DNA from: Chitinophagales bacterium
Lineage (GTDB): Bacteria > Bacteroidota > Bacteroidia > Chitinophagales > Saprospiraceae
Length of the DNA: 64,000 bases
Reading direction: 5' to 3'
NCBI GenBank assembly: GCA_013297745.1
Contig: JAAFIM010000009.1
Coordinates: forward strand, 18,479-82,478
This document shows, piece by piece, positions 47,999 through 56,942 of this stretch (the stretch's first letter is position 1; every line of letters begins with the position of its first letter). The position numbers and the translations under genes are program-made. The notes under the pieces were generated by a model that was not told where the DNA came from, did no database searches, and saw nothing but the letters and a program-made list of their open reading frames with translations.

Positions 47999-48556
47999 AT
48001 GAAAAATATAGATAAAAAAAGCTTAGAAAATGCTTACCGTTTGTTTGAAAGTGGCGAAATTGACAAAATAGAGGTAGGCACAACAAAAGGATTGCAACAA
48101 ATACATATTTTTTTATTTGGCGGGCTTTACGACTTTGCGGGTAAAATTAGAGCGCATAACATCTCCAAAGGCGGTTTTAGGTTTGCAACGGCTTTGTATC
48201 TAAAAGAAATTTTGGTAAAAGTAGAGCAAATGCCTGAAAATACTTTCAATGAAATTATCGCTAAGTATGTGGAAATGAACATTGTACACCCTTTTATGGA
48301 AGGCAATGGCAGAACAATGCGCATTTGGTTGGATTTAATACTCAAAACCAGACTAAAAAAGGTAGTCAATTGGCAATTTGTGGATAAAACCCTGTATTTG
48401 CAAGCAATGGAACGCAGCCCTATTAATGACTTGGAATTGAGGACTTTGTTATCCGCTAATTTGACCGATGACATCAATAATAGGGAAATTATCTTCAAAG
48501 GTATAGAACAATCCTATTATTACGAAGGCTACGAAAAAGAAAACGATGATATTTAA
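47999..48556 (+). CDS. fic: Fic-domain AMP transferase, class III (self-inhibited)
   Basis: 185 residues. The Fic active-site motif [12 protein letters not shown] (about 100-111) supplies the catalytic His and the ATP-binding loop. The C-terminal SYYYEG (about 172-177) matches the (S/T)xxxE(G/N) inhibitory motif of class III Fic proteins, exemplified by Neisseria NmFic, which this protein resembles closely along its full length ([28 protein letters not shown] in part, [29 protein letters not shown]). Such enzymes AMPylate targets (NmFic modifies gyrase and topoisomerase IV) and are held inactive until released. No antitoxin gene is needed. Confidence 0.93.
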   Translation: MKNIDKKSLENAYRLFESGEIDKIEVGTTKGLQQIHIFLFGGLYDFAGKIRAHNISKGGFRFATALYLKEILVKVEQMPENTFNEIIAKYVEMNIVHPFMEGNGRTMRIWLDLILKTRLKKVVNWQFVDKTLYLQAMERSPINDLELRTLLSANLTDDINNREIIFKGIEQSYYYEGYEKENDDI

Positions 48557-48561
48557 AAATC

Positions 48562-48607
48562 AAGGTTACAAAGGTGTAAAATCTATGCTTTTGTAACTTT
48601 TTTTATT
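48562..48607 (+). terminator. GGTTAC hairpin after the Fic gene
   Basis: AAGGTTACAAA / TTTGTAACTTT with a long loop and T run; arms match the hairpins at 44127 and 45506. Confidence 0.7.
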
Positions 48608-48632
48608 TTTTTATAACTTTTTTGTTGAAAAA

Positions 48633-48664
48633 TTTGGCCGTTTGGGAAATTGGTTTTATTTTTG
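48633..48664 (+). promoter_or_regulatory. TTTGG-repeat promoter of the PIN-nuclease fusion gene
   Basis: TTTGG at 48633, TTTGG at 48641 and TATTTTTG at 48657; spacings identical to those at 45553 and 46286. Leader about 48 nt. Confidence 0.65.
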
Positions 48665-48718
48665 TGGCGATAAAAGGCTCAGCTTGAGTTTATCGCAACT
48701 TTTTTAAAACAAATTTCT

Positions 48719-49855
48719 ATGAAATATTTACTTTTAGATACTAATGCTTGGATTTATCTTGCAAATGGCTACAATACTGCAAAAATTTCTAAAAAAAAGT
48801 CAGATTCATATTATGATAGTATGTTTAACGACACGCATATAAGAACGTTTAATGATTTAAAGACTAAAATTCGTAAACGCGAATTTACTCTCCTAATAAA
48901 CGATATAATTATATCTGAGTGGAATAGAAATTTAATAGATACTCAAGAGTTAATTAAAGAGTTAACGAACGTAAAAACTAATAATGAAAAAAATCTCAGA
49001 GAGTGCAAATTTATGGATAGTAGCCTTCTATTACCAATTCTTAATAGTGGAAATGAAAAAATAAATAGCCACATAAAAAAACAAGAGCGACACATAGAAA
49101 ACGTAACCGCATTTTTACACAAAATAAAAAACAAAATCTCTATTTCTGATGCCCTAAAAATATACACCATTGACCTTGCACTTGAAAAACAGATAGCACC
49201 TTTCCATAATGACAAGAATAATGCTGCTGATGCTTTAATTTTGTATAGTGCCTTGGATTTTATAAATGAAAAAAATAGTGATGATACTTTAATTTTCGTC
49301 ACATATAATTTTAAAGATTTTTGTGAGAATAGAGAGCAAGCTAAACTACATCCCACCCTTTCAACTATAAAAAAAACAAACAAGATTACAATTGAGTTCA
49401 ATCTAGCAAGAGCTTTAAAATCTGATACTTTGTTAGCAGAAAGTATAGATGAGCATAATAATTACCAGATGGTAGAAAACATTGTTTATGATTGGCTTCA
49501 ACGAGAGTATTTTAACGATAATTTAGAAACAAATGTTGAGATTGGTACTAGGTTAACACACTACAGAATAGATGCTTTAATTGAAAGACAAAACCCTAAT
49601 TATAAAATAGGATTTGAGATTAAGTTCTCCTCTGATATAAATAAAAGTTTAGACTTTGCTTTAAATTGGTTAGAAAGACTGCTACAGATAACCTCGTTTA
49701 ACGAGTTCAATATTATACTTGTGGGGCAAAATTCGGTAAAGCGTAGAAACCTATTGAGAAGCAACCAGCTAGCAGAACTTTCTCATTGCTATGGATTAAC
49801 AATAAATATTATTGTTGGTAAAATTGTAGATGGACAATTTCACCCCAATCAATAA
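48719..49855 (+). CDS. PIN-domain nuclease fused to a PD-(D/E)XK-like domain
   Basis: 378 residues. PIN domain (DUF4935-like), about 1-230: LLLDTNAWIYL (Asp7), ISEWNRN (Glu67), NAADALILYSAL (Asp171), TYNFKDF (Asn197, Asp200), the four-acid metal site. Residues about 75-160 form a long charged helical insert. A second domain, about 245-378, shows ENIVYDWL (Glu253), RIDALIE (Asp285) and FEIKF (Glu300, Lys302), the D-X14-E-X-K spacing of PD-(D/E)XK nucleases. No helicase or ATPase is present. It could be a stand-alone toxin, RNase or defence effector; no partner gene is evident. The own promoter supports autonomous expression. Confidence 0.8.
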   Translation: MKYLLLDTNAWIYLANGYNTAKISKKKSDSYYDSMFNDTHIRTFNDLKTKIRKREFTLLINDIIISEWNRNLIDTQELIKELTNVKTNNEKNLRECKFMDSSLLLPILNSGNEKINSHIKKQERHIENVTAFLHKIKNKISISDALKIYTIDLALEKQIAPFHNDKNNAADALILYSALDFINEKNSDDTLIFVTYNFKDFCENREQAKLHPTLSTIKKTNKITIEFNLARALKSDTLLAESIDEHNNYQMVENIVYDWLQREYFNDNLETNVEIGTRLTHYRIDALIERQNPNYKIGFEIKFSSDINKSLDFALNWLERLLQITSFNEFNIILVGQNSVKRRNLLRSNQLAELSHCYGLTINIIVGKIVDGQFHPNQ

Positions 49856-50174
49856 TGCGTATGCCTTCTATTCGCGAAAATAGATGAGAATAATTTTATT
49901 TCGGGCGTCCATATTTTTTCTCTGATGCAACTAAATAATCCTAGCGCTTGACGAAGCGAGATTTTTTAGTTCCCTACTGTAAAAACTGATAACACTTCAT
50001 TCTGAAAATGAAACCAATAGCAAGGGCTACAGAAAAATAAATCAATTTTTTTTATTTTTTTTATGAAAAAGATTGGCCTATCAAAAAAAAGGCTATCTTT
50101 GCGCCGTCATTCCAAAATGGCTTGTACAATTATTGTTTATTTGTTTTAGAAAAAAACTACCAAAAGCATTGTTT
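49856..50174. other. Intergenic stretch with promoter only
   Basis: AT-rich, no gene or repeat recognised. A promoter (TTGG at 50073, TATCTTTG at 50094-50101, 18 nt between) ends the stretch; the start at 50175 is used because the in-frame ATG at 50073 coincides with the -33 box. Confidence 0.6.
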
Positions 50175-51302
50175 ATGAAAACAAAACTCGTGTTGTGGGC
50201 TATTCAGACTACCAACGAACAACCCGAAGAAAAAGTACTTTTAGCATTAGAACTACACCCCGATGAAAACAAGGTTACGGCTTGGGTGTTTGGTGGCGAA
50301 AACGCAAGCCAAGAGTTCAGCGACCAATTGATGAACCACTGGCGCAAAGGTGAAGCAGTAGCTTTCCCTGAATCTGCCGTGAAGTTCGTACAAGACCTAT
50401 CGGCTAGCAGCAATTTGTTACCAGATTCTTTGCGCCCCGAAAAAGAAGAATTGCTTAAACGCAGCCAAACCGAATGGTTATTCATCGTACTTTCTACCAA
50501 ATTATACCGCGCCTATTTGGCCGAATTGGAAGAATTGCACGAGAATATCAACAAATTGGAGTTTTATGACAAAGCTTCTTGGGATACTATGAAAAGCTTT
50601 TGGGATAAAGTGCAAAGCCAAATCAACGAACAAAATTTGTTCCGCGAACACGCCGATTTATTGCGCGAGCGTACCAACGCTATTTTCGCCCAAATGAAAC
50701 AATTGCGTTCGGTAGAAGACACAGCTTTTGAAACAGAAGCTAAGAAAAATTACGACGATACAGTTGCGCGTTTGGAAAACATCGAAAGCCAATTGGGTAC
50801 AACCGAAACCAGCCGTTTGTTTGAAGAATTGAAACAAATTCAAAAAGAATTCAAAAACTTAAAACTTACTCGCAGCCTTCGTTCTGACCTTTGGAATAGA
50901 ATCGACGAATCGTTCAAAATCGTTAAAGGCAAAAGAAGCGGTGTAAGCACAACCACCAACAACAATAGCCAAAATACAGGCAGCCCTGAAGTTCGTCTTA
51001 GCCGTCGTATAGAAGGTTTGCAAGAGGCTATCCAAAAAATGGAAGAATCTATAAGTCGCGACCAACAAGAATTGGATATCCAAAACAAAAAAATTGCTTC
51101 TCCTGATAGCAGTCAATTGGAAACCCAACTTCGCGAAGTGCGTGCCAAACTTATCCAAGAGCGTATTGATTCTAAAAATGTAAAATTAGATGATATGCGC
51201 AAAACGCTAACAGAATTAAGCAGCCGTAGCAAAACTGCAGCTCCTGAAACTGAAGCCGTTGTTGGTACAGAAACTGATGAAAGCGAAATTACAATTTTGT
51301 AA
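50175..51302 (+). CDS. Coiled-coil hypothetical protein
   Basis: 375 residues. The N-terminal 100 residues (MKTKLVLWAIQTTNEQPEEKVLLALELHP in part) look folded, with a beta-rich start and WVFGGENASQEFSDQLMNHWRKGEAVAFPES. The rest is helical and coiled coil (about 110-270 and 310-365), with LAELEELHENINKLEFYDKA, then LRSVEDTAFETEAKKNYDDTVARLENIE. Its central part recalls DNA-repair ATPase arms, but no Walker motif is present. Related stand-alone proteins occur in Bacteroidota without assigned function. Its leader is about 67 nt long. Confidence 0.8.
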   Translation: MKTKLVLWAIQTTNEQPEEKVLLALELHPDENKVTAWVFGGENASQEFSDQLMNHWRKGEAVAFPESAVKFVQDLSASSNLLPDSLRPEKEELLKRSQTEWLFIVLSTKLYRAYLAELEELHENINKLEFYDKASWDTMKSFWDKVQSQINEQNLFREHADLLRERTNAIFAQMKQLRSVEDTAFETEAKKNYDDTVARLENIESQLGTTETSRLFEELKQIQKEFKNLKLTRSLRSDLWNRIDESFKIVKGKRSGVSTTTNNNSQNTGSPEVRLSRRIEGLQEAIQKMEESISRDQQELDIQNKKIASPDSSQLETQLREVRAKLIQERIDSKNVKLDDMRKTLTELSSRSKTAAPETEAVVGTETDESEITIL

Positions 51303-51319
51303 TTTTTATTTTAGTATAA

Positions 51320-51358
51320 TCCCAAAAACTCCACTCCGAAAGGTTTGGGGTTTTTTTA
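51320..51358 (+). terminator. Terminator after the coiled-coil gene
   Basis: CCCAAA / TTTGGGG stem with a T run. Confidence 0.55.
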
Positions 51359-51382
51359 TTGGTATTTTTCTAAAAAACTACA

Positions 51383-51420
51383 TAAAAAAAAAGCGACTTC
51401 CCTCGTGGAAAGCCGCTTCT
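51383..51420 (-). terminator. Terminator after T9SS gene 1
   Basis: Minus-strand AAGCGGCTTTCC / GGGAAGTCGCTT followed by TTTTTTT. Confidence 0.7.
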
Positions 51421-51444
51421 AAAAGTCGTATAACTTTAAAAAAA

Positions 51445-53655
51445 TTATTCTTTTATAAAACGTTGAGTAGAAAAACCTTTTTCAGTTTTGATGCTAACAA
51501 AATAAACACCAGCAGGCAATTCTGCTACGTTGAAAGTCATAACTTCAGACTGAACGTTTTTATGTGTAACCATACGTATAACTTGACCGTTTACACCACT
51601 CAAAATATAATTAACATTTGATGCTTCTTTTAATTCTACGTTAATGTTCAATACATCTTTTGTAGGATTAGGGAATACATTAAAGCTACTTACGTCAGCA
51701 GCAGCGCCTTGCTCTTCTACACCTATCAAGAAGTCGCCAGAAATCCAGAAACCAATAGAAGGTTGTAAATCAGCACCAAAGCCTACCCAGTTCCAATCGT
51801 TGGAAACAGGAGCGTTGTTGGCTGCACTAATTTGAGCTACACGCACAGGAGAAGGATTAACGCCATCTACTACTGAAGCATTTATACCATAATTCAATTG
51901 GTCAGCAGCGAAGAAAGGTGTGTATAATGAATCTTGTGCTGTCTCTAAGGCGGGAGGGTTTGGCGCAACGTTATTGGCACCAGTCACATTTAAAGTTACT
52001 AAGTAAACACCGCCATCAAGTACAGGGAGGCCAGCAGTTAGAGTGTTTACATCAAATATATCAGCTTTAGCAATTACATAAGAGTTAGCCACTTTATTGA
52101 TAGTATCAGAGCCAATGCCTATAAGAGTTAATTCTGAAGCATCAGATAAGGTACCACTAGCATCGCCATCATTGAATTGGTGAATGGAAACATTGACAAT
52201 CGCACTAGTAATTCTTTGTAAGGTAGAGTTAGACCAAAATACACGGAAACCGACTGAATCAATTTTGGTATTTTGAGAAGCTCCTTGAGGGAAGAAGAAC
52301 ATACTACCATATTCAAATTCAGAAACTAAATTGCCAGCGCCAGCAGCAGGGAAAATTGTTCTTGCACCTACAGGATAGCCATCTGTAGCATTGCGGCGGC
52401 ATTTTGAAAAATAGTTGCGAGTAACTTCAAATGTAGCAAAAGAGCTATCATTAGCAGTTGAGCCATCTGGATTATCGTGTTGTACGAAATATCTCACATC
52501 ATAAGATAGCGAATCGTCAGGCAACCAAGTTAGCTGTTCGGTCAAAGTAACAGAAGAGTCTGCACCCAAATCTTGGCCTAACATTAGGGATTGACTGTGT
52601 ATAATAGGCGTGGTTGTACCTGTTTCTACGATTTCAATGTTTAAGCGCGGATTGGCAGACATAGGAATTGTTTGCGCACCTTTATTGACCACTTTAGCAC
52701 CAAATTGATATTCAGAAGAATCTATTTGTACGAAAGGTTGGTAACGGTTGTTGGAAACGCGGAATACAGTGAAGTCATCGCCCAAAGTATTGCCTGCGCC
52801 AAGCGGAGAAATACCCAAGTCATAAGCAGGTTTTTCTTTGATTTTGACATCGTCAATCATCCAATAGTAGTAACCGCCAGCCATGTGGAAGCGAATCATA
52901 CAGTTAGCTAAGTCAGCATTAGGATTAGCTGCTATAGCTGCGTTGGTAAATGAAGAAGAAATGTCTATAACTTCAAGGTTGTTTGCTGGGGGGTGTGAAT
53001 TAGAACCATTTACATCATAGGTCATCCAAGTCAAGCCGCCATCAATAGATACAGCTAGGCGACGGAACATAGTTTGATAACCAGGTAACCAACGTAATCT
53101 ACTGTTCATTTCCAATACTATAGATTGTCCTGCTTGTCCTGTTAGGTCTATAGAAGGGCTTGTCATATAACCCTCTACACCCAAGCGATTGCCACCAGGG
53201 TCAACGTACCCATTAGGCGTAGTACCAGCACCAAATACTGGTTGGCCATTAGGTGCTAATTGTCCGCCATTATCCAAGAAATCCGTATCAAAAATAGCTA
53301 TGCCATCAGCTACCGAAGCAGATTGCATAAGCCCTACTGTAGTCCCACCTGAACTCCAGCCTGCGCCTTTTCCTGTCAAAGAAATAGACCACAATGCGGT
53401 GGCACAAGAGCTATCGCGAGTCCAAGCAGCAGAGTTGCTGGGTTGTCCGTTTAGATTAGTACAATAAACGCTATTGGTTGTCCAACCTAAAGAGGTTAGT
53501 GTCCCATTGGGAGAAGCAAAACGCCCAACAGAATCAATATGAGGGTCGGTGCTGCCCGCGCCCCAAAGTACGCCTTGAGCAGAAAGTCCGCTTACCGCTA
53601 ATAAACAAGCAGCAGCAAAACTCAATGTTTTTTTTGTAGAATTGTGTAGTGACAT
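51445..53655 (-). CDS. Large T9SS-secreted protein, paralogue 1
   Basis: 736 residues from MSLHNSTKKTLSFAAACLLAVSGLSAQ, a signal peptide; the longer frame adds a non-signal extension. Long beta-rich central region with jelly-roll or adhesin-like character (WGAGSTDPHIDSVGRFASPNGTL, YYYWMIDDVKIKEKPAYD, EFEYGSMFFFPQ). C-terminal about 80 residues are a T9SS type A sorting domain (VFPNPTKDVLNINVE, then SGVNGQVIRMV and AGVYFVSIKTEKG). Paralogue of the next gene upstream (53739); both share the ATDGxP and SEFEYGSMFFFP segments. Exported to the cell surface; function unknown. Confidence 0.87.
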   Translation of the reverse strand: MSLHNSTKKTLSFAAACLLAVSGLSAQGVLWGAGSTDPHIDSVGRFASPNGTLTSLGWTTNSVYCTNLNGQPSNSAAWTRDSSCATALWSISLTGKGAGWSSGGTTVGLMQSASVADGIAIFDTDFLDNGGQLAPNGQPVFGAGTTPNGYVDPGGNRLGVEGYMTSPSIDLTGQAGQSIVLEMNSRLRWLPGYQTMFRRLAVSIDGGLTWMTYDVNGSNSHPPANNLEVIDISSSFTNAAIAANPNADLANCMIRFHMAGGYYYWMIDDVKIKEKPAYDLGISPLGAGNTLGDDFTVFRVSNNRYQPFVQIDSSEYQFGAKVVNKGAQTIPMSANPRLNIEIVETGTTTPIIHSQSLMLGQDLGADSSVTLTEQLTWLPDDSLSYDVRYFVQHDNPDGSTANDSSFATFEVTRNYFSKCRRNATDGYPVGARTIFPAAGAGNLVSEFEYGSMFFFPQGASQNTKIDSVGFRVFWSNSTLQRITSAIVNVSIHQFNDGDASGTLSDASELTLIGIGSDTINKVANSYVIAKADIFDVNTLTAGLPVLDGGVYLVTLNVTGANNVAPNPPALETAQDSLYTPFFAADQLNYGINASVVDGVNPSPVRVAQISAANNAPVSNDWNWVGFGADLQPSIGFWISGDFLIGVEEQGAAADVSSFNVFPNPTKDVLNINVELKEASNVNYILSGVNGQVIRMVTHKNVQSEVMTFNVAELPAGVYFVSIKTEKGFSTQRFIKE

Positions 53656-53691
53656 AATTTTGAAATTTATTTTTTTTAATACAAAAGATAA

Positions 53692-53732
53692 AAAAAAGAC
53701 TGCCTTACGCATTTATAAAGCAGTCTTTTTTA
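53692..53732 (-). terminator. Terminator between T9SS paralogues
   Basis: AAGACTGC / GCAGTCTT with T tracts on both sides; ends the transcript of the upstream paralogue. Confidence 0.75.
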
Positions 53733-53738
53733 GTAGAA

Positions 53739-55772
53739 TTATTGTTTTACAAAACGTTGTGTGCTTACGCCACTGTTTGTTTTGATGCTCATAAAATACA
53801 CGCCAGCAGGCAAGTTTTGAACGTCAAAAGTAGCGATTTCGCTAACTACATTTTTGTTGGTTTGCATACGAACAATGCGACCGCTTGCATCCGTCATAAT
53901 GTATTGGATATCAGTAGCTGTTTTTGTATCTACTTGCACATTCAATAAACCATTGGTAGGATTAGGGAATACGTTCATAGCTACACCACTTGATACTGTT
54001 TCTTGTACTGTATTGACCAAAGTCATATTCAATGCTATAGAAGGCACTTGGTCAGCACCAAAGCCAATCCAGTTCCAGTCGTGACTTACAGGCGCACCTG
54101 CACCAGTTACTTCAGCTACGCGTACAGGAGAAGGAGCTATCAACGGGTCAGTACCAGCATTTAGAGCATAGTTAATATCAAAGCTGCCATACCAGTATCC
54201 AGTGAATTGACCGCTTCCATTATTTAAACCATCATCAGTATTACTTTGAGCTAAAGAAACCAAATACACTTTGTTGTTTTGGAACATAAAAGGTGCCAAT
54301 GTATTTCCGTCAAGTACTACTGCGCTACCTCTTAGAAATGCAGAGGTGGCTGGAGGAGCTGGAATACCCAAAGTGTCTGAGCCAATACCAACTATGCTTA
54401 ATTCAGGGTTATTTGGTACAGCAGTGTCATCCAAAACACCATCATTACCAGATTCATTAAATTCGCTTACGCGTACAGATACTTCACCACCAGTGAAACC
54501 AGGAGCTACACTTTGTATATAAGCGCGGAAGGTAACAGAATCTAAGCGATAGTTCATACCCATAGGGAAGAAGAACATACTGCCATATTCAAATTCAGAA
54601 ATTTTATTGCCAGCAGCAGTACCAGGGAAACTTGCCCCTATAGCGCTTGGGAATCCGTCAGTAGCGCTTCTTGGTACTTTACTAAAATAGTCGTTGTTAG
54701 AGATATTGAACCTACGAACTATAGTATCGTTGCTAGTAGAAGCGTCACTGCCATTGTGTCTTACATAGTAAGTTGCGCGATAAGCACCAGGCATAGTAGG
54801 CAACCAAGCTATAGAATCAGATACATCTACATTAGCACCAGCAGGCACAGTATCAATACCTATAGAGTCCATATACATATTTGTCCAAGTACCAGCATTA
54901 TCCATATCTATTTTAATGTGCAATCTTGCGCCAGCATTGATAATGTCTTGAACGCCTCTATTGGTCACGCGGGCTGCATAATAATATTCGCGAGCGCTTA
55001 CTTGTGAGAGGGGTTGGTAGTAATAGTTAGAAATTTGCGCAGTAGTGAAAGCATCACCTAAAGTATTGCCTGCACCTGGAGTAGCTATAGCAATATCAAA
55101 TGGGTCAGCAACTTGTATGCTTACATCATCAATAGCCCAAAAATAAGCATTATCGAGGAAGCGGAAGCGAATTCTACAGTCAGTAGATGCACCAACAAGA
55201 AAAGGTGTGATGTTTACATTAATCCAGCCTCTATAGTTTGCACGAACTCCACCACCATTACCAAGAGGGCGTATATCAATTGCATTCCAAGTAGCGCCAC
55301 CAGTAGAAGAAAATTCTACGTGCATACTATCAGAAGTAAAATCTAAGTATGAGGTATAGAAACGAATGTTTAATGGGGTGCCTGCTAAAGCTTGAGCGCT
55401 TAGGTCTATGCTTGGAGATTCTATTACACCACTTTGTCGGGCTATGCCAGCTATGTCTAACGAATCACTATCAAACATAGCAGCACCAGTAGCCAATGTG
55501 GGAGAATTTAACCAAGCACCAGTGCCAGCATTTACCTGACTAATAGAGGCTGCACCAGCAGACTGACCATTAGTTGTATAAGTCCAAGGATGAGCAGCAA
55601 GATTAGTCCAGCCTGCACCAGCTAAAGTACCGTTGGTAGAAGTAAATTCGCCAATATCCTCATTGCTAGAATTACCAGAGCCTGCGCCCCAAATAACTTG
55701 TGCATTTGCGCCTGTGGCTAAGCCCATAAGCAGCGAAAATGCTAAGGTAGTTTGTTTCAGATTTTTAATCAT
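53739..55772 (-). CDS. Large T9SS-secreted protein, paralogue 2
   Basis: 677 residues from MIKNLKQTTLAFSLLMGLATGANAQ, chosen because a -7 box at 55853 gives a leader of about 75 nt. Same plan as the downstream gene: N-terminal IWGAGSGNSSNEDIGEFTSTNGTLAGAGW in part, jelly-roll strands (AYFWAIDDVSIQVADPFD), DYFSKVPRSATDGFP, SEFEYGSMFFFP, and a C-terminal sorting domain (VFPNPTNGLLNVQVD, then SGRIVRMQTNKN and AGVYFMSIKT). A tandem duplicate that has diverged in the middle. Confidence 0.87.
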   Translation of the reverse strand: MIKNLKQTTLAFSLLMGLATGANAQVIWGAGSGNSSNEDIGEFTSTNGTLAGAGWTNLAAHPWTYTTNGQSAGAASISQVNAGTGAWLNSPTLATGAAMFDSDSLDIAGIARQSGVIESPSIDLSAQALAGTPLNIRFYTSYLDFTSDSMHVEFSSTGGATWNAIDIRPLGNGGGVRANYRGWINVNITPFLVGASTDCRIRFRFLDNAYFWAIDDVSIQVADPFDIAIATPGAGNTLGDAFTTAQISNYYYQPLSQVSAREYYYAARVTNRGVQDIINAGARLHIKIDMDNAGTWTNMYMDSIGIDTVPAGANVDVSDSIAWLPTMPGAYRATYYVRHNGSDASTSNDTIVRRFNISNNDYFSKVPRSATDGFPSAIGASFPGTAAGNKISEFEYGSMFFFPMGMNYRLDSVTFRAYIQSVAPGFTGGEVSVRVSEFNESGNDGVLDDTAVPNNPELSIVGIGSDTLGIPAPPATSAFLRGSAVVLDGNTLAPFMFQNNKVYLVSLAQSNTDDGLNNGSGQFTGYWYGSFDINYALNAGTDPLIAPSPVRVAEVTGAGAPVSHDWNWIGFGADQVPSIALNMTLVNTVQETVSSGVAMNVFPNPTNGLLNVQVDTKTATDIQYIMTDASGRIVRMQTNKNVVSEIATFDVQNLPAGVYFMSIKTNSGVSTQRFVKQ

Positions 55773-55852
55773 AAAGCAAAAAATAAAAATGTTTATTAAT
55801 AAATTTAAAGAAATACAATTTGTAAAAAATGGCATTTAAGCCAATGCAACCG

Positions 55853-55860
55853 CAAAATTA
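55853..55860 (-). promoter_or_regulatory. -7 box of T9SS paralogue 2
   Basis: TAATTTTG on the minus strand; excludes the earlier in-frame start at 55835. Confidence 0.5.
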
Positions 55861-55909
55861 AGCTAATGTTTTGATACCAACAAATTTTTTTTGATTTTAG
55901 ACAAAAAAA

Positions 55910-56896
55910 TTACAATTTATTGATATTCGCAACAGTAAGTTCTTGGTTTAATTGGGTTTTATCAACAGCCACCACACCTATTTTCTCGCAAACTTGCCCT
56001 CCAGCCAAATTGGCGAGTTGTGCTACTTGGCGCATATCTTGAGCAGCAGCCAATCCCAAAGCCAATACGCTAACTACAGTATCACCAGCTCCACAAACAT
56101 CAGCTACGGAGCGTTCTTGAGTAGGGAAGTGTTGGGCAAAGTTATCTTTTTGTATAAAAATACCTTTGGCGCCTAAGGTTATACAAGTCCATTCATTAAC
56201 GAGGCGAGTTTGCAATTGGTTGGCTGCCTGTTGCAAATTTTCTATATTTATTTGTTTTTCGGATAAATTAGTGGCTAAAGCTTCATTAATTTCTCTCAAG
56301 TTGGGTTTGAATAAAGTTACGCCTTTATAGTCCCAAAAGTTATGTTTTTTGGGGTCAGTTATAGTTGGTATATTATATTGTTTGGCTAATTTGATAATTT
56401 CCCTAATTAAATTTGGTTGTAAAACACCTTTATTATAATCTTGAAAAACTATGGCTTTAGCTTTATTTTCTGCCAATAATTGTTGAGTAGCAGCTATTAT
56501 TTCTTCGGTTTGGCTTTCGTCGATGGCTTCTGTACTTTCTCTGTCATAACGCAAAAGTTGTTGTTGTCTAGCCAAGATACGCGTTTTTAGGCTAGTTGTG
56601 CGTTTATTGCTTATTTGCAAATAGCTAAAATCAATCTCATGTTTTGTTAGTAATTGTTTCAACTCTTCGCCTGCGCTATCGTGGCCGATTACGCTCATCA
56701 AAATAGGATTTGCGCCCAAAGCTTTGATATTAAGGGCTACATTGGCTGCTCCGCCCAATCTGTATTCTTCTTGCTCGTGATTGACCACCAAAACTGGCGC
56801 TTCGGGAGAAATTCGCTCTACTTTTCCGACCAAATAATGGTCTAAAATAACATCGCCGATGATTAAGATAGGCAAATTTTCATAAGCTGATAACAT
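55910..56896 (-). CDS. hldA: D-glycero-beta-D-manno-heptose-7-phosphate kinase
   Basis: 328 residues, the kinase half of HldE as a separate protein. PfkB-fold motifs are VILDHYLVGKVERISPEAPVLVV (in part, about 15-37, the heptose-kinase-specific opening), YRLGGAANVALNIKALGANP (about 46-65), and DVCGAGDTVVSVLAL (about 270-284) with the catalytic Asp. It phosphorylates heptose-7-P at C1 in the synthesis of ADP-heptose for LPS. Third gene of a glycan cluster read on the minus strand after a GT4 transferase and a methyltransferase. The nucleotidyltransferase half (HldC) is not in the window. Confidence 0.93.
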   Translation of the reverse strand: MLSAYENLPILIIGDVILDHYLVGKVERISPEAPVLVVNHEQEEYRLGGAANVALNIKALGANPILMSVIGHDSAGEELKQLLTKHEIDFSYLQISNKRTTSLKTRILARQQQLLRYDRESTEAIDESQTEEIIAATQQLLAENKAKAIVFQDYNKGVLQPNLIREIIKLAKQYNIPTITDPKKHNFWDYKGVTLFKPNLREINEALATNLSEKQINIENLQQAANQLQTRLVNEWTCITLGAKGIFIQKDNFAQHFPTQERSVADVCGAGDTVVSVLALGLAAAQDMRQVAQLANLAGGQVCEKIGVVAVDKTQLNQELTVANINKL

Positions 56897-56942
56897 AAAA
56901 ATAAAAATTTATACTAAAAAAAATATAATAAATAGGCAATTT

